Shown: positions 1 through 9,205, counted from the first letter of the stretch. The stretch is DNA of 64,000 bases from an uncultured Sutterella sp. (GCA_905197905.1 CAJKAP010000004.1:62001-126000), one strand, 5' to 3'. Numbers and translations are program-made. Notes: generated by a model not told the origin, from the letters alone.

Positions 1-895
1 CGCGGTCTTGACTCAAAGAACACCAACCCGCATCACAAATCACCTGCCCTTTTTCCGCCTGATGACCAATCACGGTCGTGAGCACAGTGCCTGCGATATC
101 TTCAATACGCACAACACCCAGGTTACTCATAAAGAGGTCGCCCATCACGTAGACGCCAGCACGCATTTCCGTGATGCCCGTGGCATCTTGCAGGGAAAAG
201 AACGTGGGAGAAGAGCCCGTTGAGACAATTTCACAACGATGCCCGTTCGCACGCAAATATTCGGCAGCATCATTCGCCGCTTTGGCTTCATTTTTCGCGG
301 CTTCACGCATTTCAGCGAGCGACGTGGCCTTATAGCTCTCGCCCGCGTGCGTAATCACGCCACGAAGTACAGCGCCGTCGGTTAAGGCCTTCACAATTTC
401 GAGAATCGTCGGATCATTGGGACGCAACCCCGAGCGATGCCCGTCGCTGTCAATTTCGATTAAACAAGGAATAAAGACCGCGTGCTGACGACAGAATTTC
501 GAGACAAAGCGAGCCGCTTCCACGCTATCGAGCACAATCTTGAGATCAACGCCTGTGGCGCGAATCTCGGAGACAATGGGGAGCTTCTGTGGCGAAATCC
601 CCACTGCGTAAATGAGGTCCATCACGCCGTTGGCGGCAAAGTAGCGCGCTTCGGTCATGGTGGAGACGGTCGCAGGGCCCTTTTCATTTAGCATCTGGGC
701 GCGCGCAATTTCAATCGACTTGTGCGTTTTTAAGTGAGGACGAAGGGTGACGCCCAGCTCTTCTGCGCGCTGTTTACCGCGTTCGCAGTTCGCAATTAAC
801 TTCACCTGATCGATAATCATGCTGGGGGTGGGCACATGAATGTCATTGAGATCACAGCCAACTAACCCACCATAACGCGCATCACGACCAAACAT
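1..895 (-). CDS. DSD1/D-threonine-aldolase-like PLP enzyme (partial, 3' end outside window)
   Basis: The first 298 codons of a fold-type III PLP enzyme of the alanine-racemase-N-terminal group, which includes D-threonine aldolase and DSD1-type D-serine dehydratase. My translation begins MFGRDARYGG and contains VPTPSMIID followed by RPHLKTHKS (about residues 52-60). The lysine after RPHL (K56) is the expected Schiff-base residue. Later parts read LIEIDSDGHRSGL, TGSSPTFF and MRAGVYVMGD, normal for the barrel and phosphate-binding segments. The metal-binding C-terminal domain lies beyond base 1. The gene follows an EamA transporter on the same strand with a gap of about 145 bases, so it may be co-transcribed and act on an amino acid moved by that transporter. 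Substrate cannot be decided: aldolase, dehydratase and racemase relatives share these motifs. Confidence 0.85.
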   Translation of the reverse strand, partial: MFGRDARYGGLVGCDLNDIHVPTPSMIIDQVKLIANCERGKQRAEELGVTLRPHLKTHKSIEIARAQMLNEKGPATVSTMTEARYFAANGVMDLIYAVGISPQKLPIVSEIRATGVDLKIVLDSVEAARFVSKFCRQHAVFIPCLIEIDSDGHRSGLRPNDPTILEIVKALTDGAVLRGVITHAGESYKATSLAEMREAAKNEAKAANDAAEYLRANGHRCEIVSTGSSPTFFSLQDATGITEMRAGVYVMGDLFMSNLGVVRIEDIAGTVLTTVIGHQAEKGQVICDAGWCSLSQDR

Positions 896-981
896 GCTTT
901 CGTCTCCTGTTGTCTATCTTTTTTTGTCGAAAATTTGGGGCGAGCGTTTCACTCACTCACCCCGTTGCGAAGAGTTCTTTC

Positions 982-1015
982 ATTCTCGCACACTCTGAGG
1001 AGTTTCTGCGAGAAT
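982..1015. repeat. Inverted repeat between EamA and PLP-enzyme genes
   Basis: ATTCTCGCA and its exact complement TGCGAGAAT are separated by 16 bases that contain a smaller ACTC/GAGT stem. In RNA this forms an interrupted hairpin. There is no U-run after it, so it could be a processing or attenuation hairpin rather than a terminator. Confidence 0.35.
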
Positions 1016-1040
1016 TCCTCTCACCTCTTTTGGTTAGACC

Positions 1041-1943
1041 TCACTTTCTGGCCTTGGCGAGCGCCAAGAGGCAGACGTTAAAGAGAACGCAGAGAATGCC
1101 CATCAACTGCCACGTGCCAAAGCGGTCTCCTAAAAGCACAATCGAGAAAAGGAAAGCCGAGAGCGGTTCCATACAGTTAAGGAGCCCTGCAATCACGGGC
1201 GAAGTGGCGCGCAAGCCTTCCATATAAATCCAGAAAGCCGTCACCGTCCCAAACAGTACGATAAACCCCATGAGCGAAATGGTAGTGAAGTTCCAAGTGA
1301 CGTCCATGGAGAAGGGATTGCCGACAAAAAAGCCACAAATCCCGCCCGCGAGCATCCCCCAGGCAACGACAGGCACAACACCTACTTTCCCAATGGCACG
1401 CAAGGGCTGAATACTATAGGCCGTGGCGATCACCGCAGAGGCAAGCCCAAAGAAAATGGCGTTGGGAGAGAATTGGAGCGTGCCCCAGTCGCCATCGGTG
1501 ACGATAAGGTAAACGCCCAGCACAGCAAAAATAAAGCAGACAATTTCAATTGGCCCAATTTGCTGGTGCTTAGTAAACGAGAGCCACACCGCGGCCATCA
1601 AAGGCACGAGCGTTAGAAAGACCGCCCCCGTCCCCGCGTTGGAATAGAAAATCGCGCCAAAAAAGCAGTAGTGTGTCGTGAAAATCAAGATCCCGCCAAT
1701 GACCACGTCAATAAAAAGGCGGAAATCTCGGAAAATGGAAAGCATTTGCTTGGGTCGCACACACATCGCCGCGAGCACAAAGACGCCACCTGCGCAAATT
1801 TGGCGCAGTGCCACCATGTCGAGCGGATTAAACCCGGGAGACACCTGAAAGAGAAACTGTACCGCCGTCCCCATAGCGCCCCAAAGGACGCCAGCAAAGG
1901 TAATTAAGAAAATGCCGATAGCGGCCTGACGATTGATAGCCAT
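1041..1943 (-). CDS. EamA/DMT-family transporter
   Basis: A 300-residue polytopic membrane protein of the drug/metabolite transporter superfamily with two EamA repeats. It starts with a hydrophobic helix (IGIFLITFAGVLWGAMGTAV), typical of the family's first segment, and has about ten predicted helices; the second repeat ends with LLGDRFGTWQLMGI. Relatives are often amino-acid or metabolite exporters in the inner membrane. The downstream PLP enzyme on the same strand suggests an amino-acid-related substrate, but this is inference. The ATG at 1943 is preceded by a long AT-rich divergent region shared with ridA. Confidence 0.88.
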   Translation of the reverse strand: MAINRQAAIGIFLITFAGVLWGAMGTAVQFLFQVSPGFNPLDMVALRQICAGGVFVLAAMCVRPKQMLSIFRDFRLFIDVVIGGILIFTTHYCFFGAIFYSNAGTGAVFLTLVPLMAAVWLSFTKHQQIGPIEIVCFIFAVLGVYLIVTDGDWGTLQFSPNAIFFGLASAVIATAYSIQPLRAIGKVGVVPVVAWGMLAGGICGFFVGNPFSMDVTWNFTTISLMGFIVLFGTVTAFWIYMEGLRATSPVIAGLLNCMEPLSAFLFSIVLLGDRFGTWQLMGILCVLFNVCLLALAKARK

Positions 1944-2259
1944 GATGTTCTGAGAAAGTGTGTGTTGATTTTCACATTTTTTTAGCGTATCGACTGATTA
2001 TAGGCATTTTTCGCTTGGCTTTCTTTCCTTGAGAAGCCTTTTAGACTAGGCAATTGCGCTTAGAAAAAAGAAAATTTGGAAAAAATTCTAGATTTCGATA
2101 AAATATTCTATATCGAAGATTCACTTCGTCTTTAGCGATATCACGGGCTGGCTCTCTCTCGCGCATTTTTTGCTTTGCCTAGCACCTCTTGGCAAAGAAA
2201 AATAGTTCTTTGTGCGCGCCCTGCCCGACTGATATCGTTTCTCTTTGAGGACCACCACT
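1944..2259. other. Divergent intergenic region, EamA/ridA
   Basis: AT-rich spacer holding the promoters of both flanking genes. It contains an inverted repeat (listed separately) but no supported gene. Confidence 0.6.
2094..2117. promoter_or_regulatory. Candidate operator, inverted repeat TTCGATA-N10-TATCGAA
   Basis: A perfect 7+7 inverted repeat with an AT-rich 10-base centre, in the divergent spacer about 140 bases before ridA. The size and spacing suit a dimeric repressor site. No binding protein can be named. Confidence 0.35.
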
Positions 2260-2643
2260 ATGCAGATCGTCACTCCTGACTTTAAGGGACACAATCCTGG
2301 ACACTATAGCGCGGGCGTTATCTCGCACGGCATGCTCTACGTTTCAGGTCAACTCTCCATTGACCCTGATACACGCGAAGTTTGCCAGGGCGACATTCGT
2401 GCGCACGCACACCAAGCGCTCGCAAATGTCGACCGCGTCTTAAAAGCGGCAAATGTCTCTCGCAACCAAGTCGTGATGTGCCGCGTCTATACGCCAAGCA
2501 CCGAGTATTGGGGGCCGATTAACGAGGTGTATGCCGAGTTTTTTGGCGAACATAAACCCGCGCGCGTGATTGTCTCCACCACCACGCTACACTTTGGCTG
2601 TTTAGTGGAAATTGAAGCGGTAGCAGAACTCACTGAAGACTAA
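2260..2643 (+). CDS. ridA: RidA-family enamine/imine deaminase
   Basis: A 127-residue RidA/YjgF/UK114 protein. The family hydrolyses reactive 2-aminoacrylate and related imines released by PLP enzymes. It shows YSAGVISHGMLYVSGQLSID near the N-terminus and PARVIVSTTTLHFGCLVEIEAVA at the end; this segment normally contains the active-site Arg (R in PARV) and the Glu-binding turn. The ATG at 2260 is preferred over the in-frame TTG at 2245 because GAGG lies nine bases before it. The PLP enzyme across the divergent promoter could be a source of the substrate. Confidence 0.92.
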   Translation: MQIVTPDFKGHNPGHYSAGVISHGMLYVSGQLSIDPDTREVCQGDIRAHAHQALANVDRVLKAANVSRNQVVMCRVYTPSTEYWGPINEVYAEFFGEHKPARVIVSTTTLHFGCLVEIEAVAELTED

Positions 2644-2797
2644 AGCCACTCACTAAAAGTCTTTCTTTGGCGGAAAGAAGTGAAGAGAAAAGTCGAGCTC
2701 CAAAATTTTCTCTCGCCTCTTTCCGCATTTTCTTTGCTTCTTGCCTTCTCACTTGTGTTAAGCTCAAAAGCACGAAAATTCTCCTCAAACACGTTCT

Positions 2798-3667
2798 ATG
2801 TTTTTTCCTCGTGCGCCATTAACGCAGACGGACTCGAGTCCCATTACGCTCCAGGATCCCGTCTTTATTGCGGACTTGCACTTAAGTGTGGCAGTGCCCA
2901 CGCTCCGAAGTGCGTTCGCTCGCTTTATGCGCGCTTTTGATTCGCACCCCGCGCTCATCAACCGCCAAGAACTCGTGATTTTGGGGGACTTTTTCGATGC
3001 GTGGTTAGGGGACGATACCCGAGGAGACTATGCCGATGTGCTCGATGCGCTCACGCATTTCGTGAAAACGCCAAACGCGAAGGGTGAGCCCCGCCGTCTT
3101 TTTCTCATGCACGGAAACCGCGATTTTCTTGTGGGAAAGGGCTTCACGAAGGCCGTAGGGGCGAGGCTTTTGGCAGACCCTATTGTGGCCGATATTCAAG
3201 GGATTAAAACCCTTATTTCTCACGGAGACATGTGGTGCACAGCCGATGCGCGCTACCAGACCGTGAGAGCTCGCCTTCGTCGCCCTTGGATTCAATTTGC
3301 GCTCCTTTCGCTTCCCCTTTTTATTCGTCGCCGTGTGGCAGAAAATGCGCGCGCGAAGTCGCAAAGCGTCAAAGCGCAAGTCGTTGAGCGCACCATTTTG
3401 GATGTGACGCCCGAAGCTGTCTTAAAGGATGCCCTACGCTATCAGACTAGCCTCGTGATTCATGGGCACACGCACCGACCTGGGACCCACCCTTTGAGTG
3501 AGACGCCAGTGCGCTTTGCGCCCGAGGAGCCCGAGAGCTGTGGAACGCGTTGGGTCTTAGGCGACTGGGTTTACCGTGAGGATCAGCTCATTAAAGGCAC
3601 AGCCCTTCTCTTTGAGGCAGGAAGCCCCACAGCGCTTGAAGTCAAAGACCTGATCACTGCGCACTAA
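2798..3667 (+). CDS. lpxH: UDP-2,3-diacylglucosamine diphosphatase LpxH
   Basis: A 289-residue calcineurin-like phosphoesterase. LpxH hydrolyses UDP-2,3-diacylglucosamine to lipid X, the fourth step of lipid A synthesis, at the inner face of the inner membrane. Metal-binding motifs appear in order: ADLHL (25-29), GDFFDAWLGDD (63-73), GNRDF (106-110), SHGD (141-144) and HGHTHRPG (about 222-229). The length is above the roughly 240 of E. coli LpxH because of about 20 extra N-terminal residues and an insertion before the C-terminus. No clear ribosome binding site precedes the ATG at 2798. A terminator follows. Confidence 0.9.
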   Translation: MFFPRAPLTQTDSSPITLQDPVFIADLHLSVAVPTLRSAFARFMRAFDSHPALINRQELVILGDFFDAWLGDDTRGDYADVLDALTHFVKTPNAKGEPRRLFLMHGNRDFLVGKGFTKAVGARLLADPIVADIQGIKTLISHGDMWCTADARYQTVRARLRRPWIQFALLSLPLFIRRRVAENARAKSQSVKAQVVERTILDVTPEAVLKDALRYQTSLVIHGHTHRPGTHPLSETPVRFAPEEPESCGTRWVLGDWVYREDQLIKGTALLFEAGSPTALEVKDLITAH

Positions 3668-3751
3668 CACGAGAGTTTGCGCTTTTTCTCCAATTCAGCA
3701 GGTTTTCCCTACTGGTTAAGTCGAATTAAACGCGCTAACATGAAATTGAGG

Positions 3752-3773
3752 GAAGTCTCTTAGACTTCTTTTT
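3752..3773 (+). terminator. Intrinsic terminator after lpxH
   Basis: GAAGTCT, a CTT loop, AGACTTC and then TTTTT: a compact hairpin with a U-run, about 85 bases after the lpxH stop and before the usp gene. Confidence 0.7.
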
Positions 3774-3832
3774 GCGGGAAGCGATGTGAAAAAGTCGAAC
3801 CCAGTTGGTGTCTTTTTTGGGAGAGAAAATTT

Positions 3833-4717
3833 ATGCGTATCTTAGTACCCGTTGACGCGAGTAGCCACAGTGTAGAAACCGTCAAGTATGTCTTGAACAC
3901 CAAGGCATTGAAGGAAAACTCTGAGATTGAACTCGTCACCGTCGTCAAGGCCTTACCACTCAACCTCACACGCTACCTCACTAGTGAACAGATGCGACTC
4001 TACGTGGAAGAAGAGTCGAAACTCGTCTTTGAACCGATTCTCCCCTTAATTGAAGGGAATGCGCACGTTTCGGTGCAAACCTTGATTGGTGACCCAGTGG
4101 AAGCCATTGCTGAACGCATCAAAGCGATTGAACCCGACCTCGTCGTGATGGGCGCTCGTGGGATGAATAACGTCCAAGGCTGGCTCTTTGGATCCGTCTC
4201 GCGCGGTGTGCTCTCCAAGAGCCAAACGCCAGTACTCTTGCTACGAGGCGATGCTCCTGCAATTAACCGCCCATTGCGTATTGGGATTGCTGTGGACGGC
4301 TCTGACTTTAGCTATCGCGCTGCGAAGTTTGTGGTCTCGCACCCTGCGTTCTTTGGAGATGCTGCCCAGGTGCACCTCATGTATGTGGCAGATAACTTAG
4401 GAAAGGCTGTGCTCCCCACCATTACGGGCAGCACGGTGCGTCCAACGCCCGCGGAAAACCTTCTCATGCATGAAGAAGATTGGCATGAACACGCGGGTCC
4501 CATTGAAGAACTCTTTAAATCGGAGGGTGTCCCCTATTTGCGTGCTTGCCTAGTGGGCAGCACCGCAGAAGAAATTGCCGGTTATGCGGAAGAAAAAGAA
4601 CTTGATCTCTTAGTGATGGGATCGCACGGTTATGGTAACTTCAAGAGCCTCTTCTTAGGGAGCACCACGATTCGCGTGGGTGCACTCTGCGAAAAAGCCC
4701 TATTGATTATACGATAG
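3833..4717 (+). CDS. Universal stress protein, tandem UspA domains
   Basis: A 294-residue cytoplasmic protein made of two UspA domains. Domain 1 starts MRILVPVDASSHS and ends with the ATP-binding loop GARGMNN...GSVSRGV. Domain 2 starts around residue 145 (LRIGIAVDGSDFS) and ends GSHGYGN...GSTTIRV. Both loops keep the G-x2-G-x9-G(S/T) pattern of ATP-binding Usp proteins. The same layout occurs in the protein at 15164, so the genome has at least two tandem paralogs. The gene stands alone between terminators. Confidence 0.92.
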   Translation: MRILVPVDASSHSVETVKYVLNTKALKENSEIELVTVVKALPLNLTRYLTSEQMRLYVEEESKLVFEPILPLIEGNAHVSVQTLIGDPVEAIAERIKAIEPDLVVMGARGMNNVQGWLFGSVSRGVLSKSQTPVLLLRGDAPAINRPLRIGIAVDGSDFSYRAAKFVVSHPAFFGDAAQVHLMYVADNLGKAVLPTITGSTVRPTPAENLLMHEEDWHEHAGPIEELFKSEGVPYLRACLVGSTAEEIAGYAEEKELDLLVMGSHGYGNFKSLFLGSTTIRVGALCEKALLIIR

Positions 4718-4830
4718 ACTGTGCGAGAAGGAAAAACACTAAATAAGGGTATACAAAGTTAATCCTTATTCGTTATAATCGCTACTCTCAGGGTTGGAAA
4801 TAAAAAACGGTCTTTTTCCATCCTGAACCG

Positions 4831-4863
4831 AAAACCCCACAGAAAGACACGCTGTGGGGTTTT
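4831..4863. terminator. Bidirectional terminator between usp and lysR-type gene
   Basis: AAAACCCCACAG and its exact complement CTGTGGGGTTTT flank a 9-base loop. The flanking A and T runs let it work for both convergent genes. Confidence 0.85.
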
Positions 4864-4885
4864 CATCATTTTGGAGCCTAGAGTT

Positions 4886-5923
4886 TTAGCGCCTTGCCTT
4901 TTTCGAGGCTTCTTTTGCGCTCCCGCTCACAATGATTTCGCCTCGACCAGAGGCCTTCATCAGATCTGGCGGCAGCCCCATAATAGGCGCCACGGCCGCT
5001 TCATAGCTGGCAAAGAGTTGACGCATTTCCTGCGCAAACCATTCAAAAAAGACACGTACTCGACGCGCTCGCCAAGCGTTACGCGTGCACGCGACCCAAC
5101 ATTCAATGGGAGGACGATACCAACCTGGCAAAATCGGGACCAATCGGTTGGCAAGAAGGTCTTCGTGTATTTGCACGAGCGGCATATCCACGGCAACGCC
5201 CATCCCGTTGAGGAGCGCCTCTCGAATGGCAAGCACATCCGTACTTCTCACGGTGCTACCAAAAGCCACAGGAGCGCGCTCACCATTGGGGCTCCCTGCC
5301 CGCATCAACTCTTTCGTTTCTTCTCTCACGGGGCCCGTGTAGAGATAGCCACGATGCTCAGAGAGCTGTGCAGGCGTCAAAGGCAAACCAAAGCGCTTGA
5401 TATAGTCGGGCGAAGCGACAGGCAAATAAACGTTGCGGCCTCGGCTCGCATAAACGAGCCCTGGGTGCTGGGGTTCTCCCGTTAAGACGGCAATATCGCA
5501 GAGTCCTCGCACCAAATCGGTTTCTGACATGCCTGTCAAAATATCAACGGAAACCTCAGGATGAATATGGCGGAATTTCTCCAGTACAGGCATTAAGTGG
5601 CGCGTTGCAAAACCTTGTGCGGTAGAGAGCCGCACGCGCCCTTCGATACTTCTCTGCTCAGAGCGTAGGTCTTCAATTAGCTGATCATGCGCTCGCAGCA
5701 GTGTTTCCATACGGCGGTACGCTTTTTTACCCGCATCGCTTAATTCGAGCGGACGCGCATTGTTTTGCAGAAAAAGCTGGCAGCCAAGCGCTTTTTCTAG
5801 ACTTGCCACGGCGCGTGAAATGGTCGATTTATCGCGGTCGAGCTGCTCTGCCGCCGTGCTAAAAGAGCCCGAGCGGGCAACGGCGAGAAAGGCGCGCCAA
5901 GCCATCAAATTGTCGAGTGCCAT
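4886..5923 (-). CDS. LysR-family transcriptional regulator
   Basis: A 345-residue LysR-type regulator. The N-terminal winged helix-turn-helix covers about residues 5-64 (FLAVARSGSFSTAAEQL, then STISRAVASLEKALG). A two-lobed effector domain begins near residue 90. The protein is about 40 residues longer than most family members, with a basic C-terminal tail ending KEASKKARR. It is divergent from the lyase-dcuC operon, and the shared spacer holds palindromes of LysR-box type, so control of that operon is a reasonable inference. Confidence 0.9.
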   Translation of the reverse strand: MALDNLMAWRAFLAVARSGSFSTAAEQLDRDKSTISRAVASLEKALGCQLFLQNNARPLELSDAGKKAYRRMETLLRAHDQLIEDLRSEQRSIEGRVRLSTAQGFATRHLMPVLEKFRHIHPEVSVDILTGMSETDLVRGLCDIAVLTGEPQHPGLVYASRGRNVYLPVASPDYIKRFGLPLTPAQLSEHRGYLYTGPVREETKELMRAGSPNGERAPVAFGSTVRSTDVLAIREALLNGMGVAVDMPLVQIHEDLLANRLVPILPGWYRPPIECWVACTRNAWRARRVRVFFEWFAQEMRQLFASYEAAVAPIMGLPPDLMKASGRGEIIVSGSAKEASKKARR

Positions 5924-6269
5924 CGTCTTCTAGCTCCATTGCTTTAATCGATGCTTCTGAGGATAGCAAATCGCACCTGTCTGACCAACCTTTCACGAGG
6001 CTAAACACCCTAGGATTAACCCTAAGAGGGAAACGTCCTCTTTTCTCTTTCCTCCTCTCTAAAGAAAAGTGATAAACCGCAATAAAGAGAAGGCTTTTAG
6101 CACTATTTTCTTCTCGATTTTTTCCCTTTTTCGTTGTATTTTTTACAACTCAAAGTTGAATCTTTTGCCTTGAGAGAGAAAAGAAAATCGCCCACACTCA
6201 ACCTTAACCAGAGCAAGGTTTTTTCTTTTTGCTCTCCTCTCTTTTTTCTCTTTTTGGAGGAAAAGCGCC
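5924..6269. other. Divergent control region, lysR-type gene / lyase-dcuC
   Basis: AT- and pyrimidine-rich spacer with two adjacent palindromes (6133-6158) and a copy of the ATTAACCCTA motif at 6015-6024. A GGAGG at 6256-6260 supports the GTG start of the lyase. No gene is supported. Confidence 0.6.
6133..6158. promoter_or_regulatory. Candidate LysR-type binding sites
   Basis: GTTGTA-N5-TACAAC (6133-6149) contains a T-N11-A box as used by LysR regulators. An overlapping smaller palindrome CAACT-CAA-AGTTG lies at 6146-6158. Both sit between the regulator gene and the lyase operon. Assignment to this regulator is inferred from position only. Confidence 0.4.
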
Positions 6270-7715
6270 GTGTCGCCAACCTGTCCCTCTTCTCGTGATG
6301 AGTTTTTCTGGCTCAATCAAATCAGTATCGCTACGCTTCTCGTGGGTCTCGAGCGTGGACAATTTAGCAGTGAAATCGCGAAATTGGCTGCGCGAGGCAT
6401 TGCGCAACTCGAATCCGCTGCCAAAGAAGACGCTAGCCTTCGCGTTAAACGCTATATCGATTGGGAGCCCAAACTCTTAGCGATCACGGGACCTGCTGTT
6501 TCTGTGATTCATGCTGGGCGCTCGAGCCAAGATATTCTCTCAACCGTTAGATGTGCGCTCTTTCGCGATGGCGCACTGGAGACCGCCAAAGTCTTGCATG
6601 AGTTGATTGGGGAGTTGCTCGACCTCGCCAAAACCCATCGCGATACGATTGTGCCAAGCTACACCAACGGTGTAGCAGCGCAACCCACTAGCCTTGGGCA
6701 CACGTTCTTGGCTTATGCCGCGTCACTTTTACGCTCTGCTAGCGACCTCTCAGAAAGCATCAGCGCTTTTGATGCTTGCGCGATGGGGGCGATGGTGCTT
6801 AACGGCACGGGGTGGGCGCTCGATCGTGAAGCGATGGCCAAAGCTTTAGGTTTCCCGCGCCCAGTAGCCAACGCGTTTGATGCCACGTGTTTTTCTCCCG
6901 TTGACTTCCCGCTCACTGTGTCCGGGCACTTAGCTCACGTTGCAGTGCGGCTTTCAAGCTTCATTAACGACGTGATGACGCAATACGCCACACCTCGTCC
7001 TTGGATTCTTCTTCAGGAAGGGCAAGGGAAAACGTATATTTCGTCCGCGATGCCTCAGAAACGCAACCCTGGACTTCTCAATAGCACCCGAGAAGAAGCC
7101 GCAGATCTCCTCTCCGACATGATGGGCACCTTTGCACGTGCACACAATGTGAGCGCGGGGATGCCTGACGGCAAGAGCACGAATCGCAATTTAGCGCTCC
7201 TCTCTGACGCACGTACGCTTTTCACTCATATGAAGCAGATTTTGAGTGCTCTTGTCGTGAACGAAGCGCACGCTTTAGAAGAGCTCAATAGCGATTGGAC
7301 CGCTTCTCAAGAAGTGGCTGACCGCCTAATGCGCCTCCACAACCTCCCCTTCCGTATTGGTCACCACTTAGCTAGCCGCATGGTGAGCGTCGCGAAAAAA
7401 GAAGGGTTCACGCCGCTCACTTTCCCTTACGCCCGACTCACCGAACTCTACCGTGAAGTGGTGGAAGCAGAATTTCCTGAAGCGCCGCACGAACTTCCCA
7501 TGTCAGAAGCGGAGTTCCGCTCGGCCCTTGACCCCAAGAGCATCGTGGCGCATCGCGCTACGCAAGGAAGCGCTGCGCCAGCCGAAGTGGATCGCCTCTT
7601 AGAAAATGCCCGAGAAACGCTTAACGCGCTAGAGGCCAAACGCGCTACACGTGTGGAAGAGATCGAGGAGGCACTCTCCACCCTTCAAGAACGCTTTAAG
7701 GCGCTCCAAGGCTAA
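6270..7715 (+). CDS. Argininosuccinate-lyase-like member of the fumarase/aspartase superfamily
   Basis: A 481-residue lyase of the argininosuccinate lyase/fumarase superfamily, whose members eliminate fumarate from a succinyl adduct. Family regions: HAGRSSQDI (compare HTGRSRND in ArgH), PSYTNGVAAQPTSLGH (compare PGYTHLQRAQP), and the flexible signature loop YISSAMPQKRNPG with its catalytic serine. The last 60 residues form an extra helical, charged tail. Several ArgH-specific residues differ, so the substrate may not be argininosuccinate. The GTG start has a GGAGG nine bases upstream. dcuC follows after 42 bases, which fits production or handling of fumarate. Confidence 0.82.
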   Translation: MSPTCPSSRDEFFWLNQISIATLLVGLERGQFSSEIAKLAARGIAQLESAAKEDASLRVKRYIDWEPKLLAITGPAVSVIHAGRSSQDILSTVRCALFRDGALETAKVLHELIGELLDLAKTHRDTIVPSYTNGVAAQPTSLGHTFLAYAASLLRSASDLSESISAFDACAMGAMVLNGTGWALDREAMAKALGFPRPVANAFDATCFSPVDFPLTVSGHLAHVAVRLSSFINDVMTQYATPRPWILLQEGQGKTYISSAMPQKRNPGLLNSTREEAADLLSDMMGTFARAHNVSAGMPDGKSTNRNLALLSDARTLFTHMKQILSALVVNEAHALEELNSDWTASQEVADRLMRLHNLPFRIGHHLASRMVSVAKKEGFTPLTFPYARLTELYREVVEAEFPEAPHELPMSEAEFRSALDPKSIVAHRATQGSAAPAEVDRLLENARETLNALEAKRATRVEEIEEALSTLQERFKALQG

Positions 7716-7757
7716 CAAAAAGGAAAAGACTCACTCTCAAAGGACTTAGGATTAATC

Positions 7758-9131
7758 ATGACCGACTTCATTTTGCCAATCATCGCGGTCGTTGTGACCG
7801 TCATCGCGGGCTACGCGTTAATTAAGCGCTTTAGTACGCCGATGGTGTTGCTTTTTGCGGGACTTGTGCTACTTCTCTGCGTTGCCGTGACCGCTAACCC
7901 AAATTTCCTTCCCAAGGGCGTCAAGCCCACGGGTTTTGTGCTCTTTGATATTTTCGCCACGCTCTCAAGCATCTCGTTGAAGCAAGCCTCGGGCATTGGT
8001 TTCATCATTATGAGTGCGGGCGGGTTTGCCGCTTATATGGACAAAATTGGCGCCGCACGCGCGCTCGTCAACGTCGCCGTGAAACCATTGAGCCTTCTGC
8101 ACGCGCCTTACGCGGTCCTTGCTGCGGGCTATATCATCGGACAAATTTTGGTCGCGGTGATCCCGTCGGCTGCAGGGCTCGCGATGCTACTGCTCGTCGC
8201 GCTCTTCCCAATTTTAAAGGCGGTAGGAACCTCTCCTGCGGCGGGCGCTGCCGTGATTGGAACTTCGGCAGGCATGACCTTTGCGCCAACCGCGGGGACC
8301 GCTAACTTGGCAGCCAAAGTCGCTGGGCTCGACCCGATCATCTACTTCGCCGAATATCAGTTAAAGGTCGCGATCCCGACTTTAGTTGTGGTGACGATTG
8401 CGCACTACTTTGTACAGCGCTACTACGACCGCAAAAACGATGACATCTATAGCGAGAGCGTTGAAGCGAAAAGCTCTGATGCGCCAGAGGCGCCCCTTTG
8501 GTACGCGATTTTCCCGGTCCTCCCGATTGCGCTATTGATTGTCTTCTCTAAGCTCGTTGTTTCCAGCGTGAAGCTCGATACCGTGAGTGCGCTCTTTATG
8601 GTGTGGGTGCTGACTGTGATTGTCGAACTCATTCGCTATCGCACCGTGCAGAAGGTCTTCAAAGACGCCATGGCGATGTTCCAGAGTATGGGCAAGATTT
8701 TCGCTGGGATTGTGGCGCTTATTATCTGTGCTGAATTCTTTGCCACGGGCCTTAAAGCCTCTGGTCTCATTGACCTTCTCATTAATTCCGCTCAAGGCGT
8801 GGGCGCTGGGATGGGCTCGATGACGGTAATTCTCACCGGGATCGTCTCGCTTGTCACCTTCCTCACGGGTTCTGGCGTAGGCGCTTATTCGTCCTTTGCC
8901 TCCTTGGCGCCAGATGTGGCAGCGGGTTTAGGTGGCTCGGTTCCCGCACTTGTGACGCCAATGCAGTTTGCCTCTGGCATGGTGCGTGCCATGAGTCCTG
9001 TGGCGGGTGTCATTATTGCCGTCGCGGGCGCAGCTGGGATTAGCCCGGTGGCCGTGGTGCGTCGCACCTGGTTGCCGATGGCGTTGGGCCTCATTGTCAC
9101 CTTGGTCGCTAACCAGTTCCTCTTTATGTAG
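7758..9131 (+). CDS. dcuC: DcuC-family C4-dicarboxylate carrier
   Basis: A 457-residue inner-membrane carrier of the DcuC family, matching the size of E. coli DcuC. The family moves C4-dicarboxylates (fumarate, succinate) under anaerobic conditions. About a dozen hydrophobic helices are visible, with a conserved loop GTSAGMTFAPTAGTANLAAK (about residues 168-187) and a matching LTGSGVGAYSSFASLAP in the second half. It shares an operon with the lyase upstream, so fumarate uptake or succinate efflux could be coupled to that reaction. A strong terminator follows. Confidence 0.88.
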   Translation: MTDFILPIIAVVVTVIAGYALIKRFSTPMVLLFAGLVLLLCVAVTANPNFLPKGVKPTGFVLFDIFATLSSISLKQASGIGFIIMSAGGFAAYMDKIGAARALVNVAVKPLSLLHAPYAVLAAGYIIGQILVAVIPSAAGLAMLLLVALFPILKAVGTSPAAGAAVIGTSAGMTFAPTAGTANLAAKVAGLDPIIYFAEYQLKVAIPTLVVVTIAHYFVQRYYDRKNDDIYSESVEAKSSDAPEAPLWYAIFPVLPIALLIVFSKLVVSSVKLDTVSALFMVWVLTVIVELIRYRTVQKVFKDAMAMFQSMGKIFAGIVALIICAEFFATGLKASGLIDLLINSAQGVGAGMGSMTVILTGIVSLVTFLTGSGVGAYSSFASLAPDVAAGLGGSVPALVTPMQFASGMVRAMSPVAGVIIAVAGAAGISPVAVVRRTWLPMALGLIVTLVANQFLFM

Positions 9132-9151
9132 TTCGTCAGCCGTCCACCCGA

Positions 9152-9205
9152 ACGAGGACGCTTTTCTTGAGAGATTTTCCTTTCAAGATGAGCGTCCTCG
9201 TTTTT
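9152..9205 (+). terminator. Intrinsic terminator after dcuC
   Basis: ACGAGGACGC pairs exactly with GCGTCCTCGT across a 30-base apical region that has its own small stem. The hairpin is followed by TTTTT. Confidence 0.75.

Noticed and set aside
2680..2940. An 86-codon frame overlapping the lpxH start
   Set aside because: It overlaps conserved lpxH coding sequence in another frame and resembles no family.
4871..5485. A 204-codon plus-strand frame opposite the LysR gene
   Set aside because: Antisense to a full-length LysR regulator with clear helix-turn-helix; no family match.
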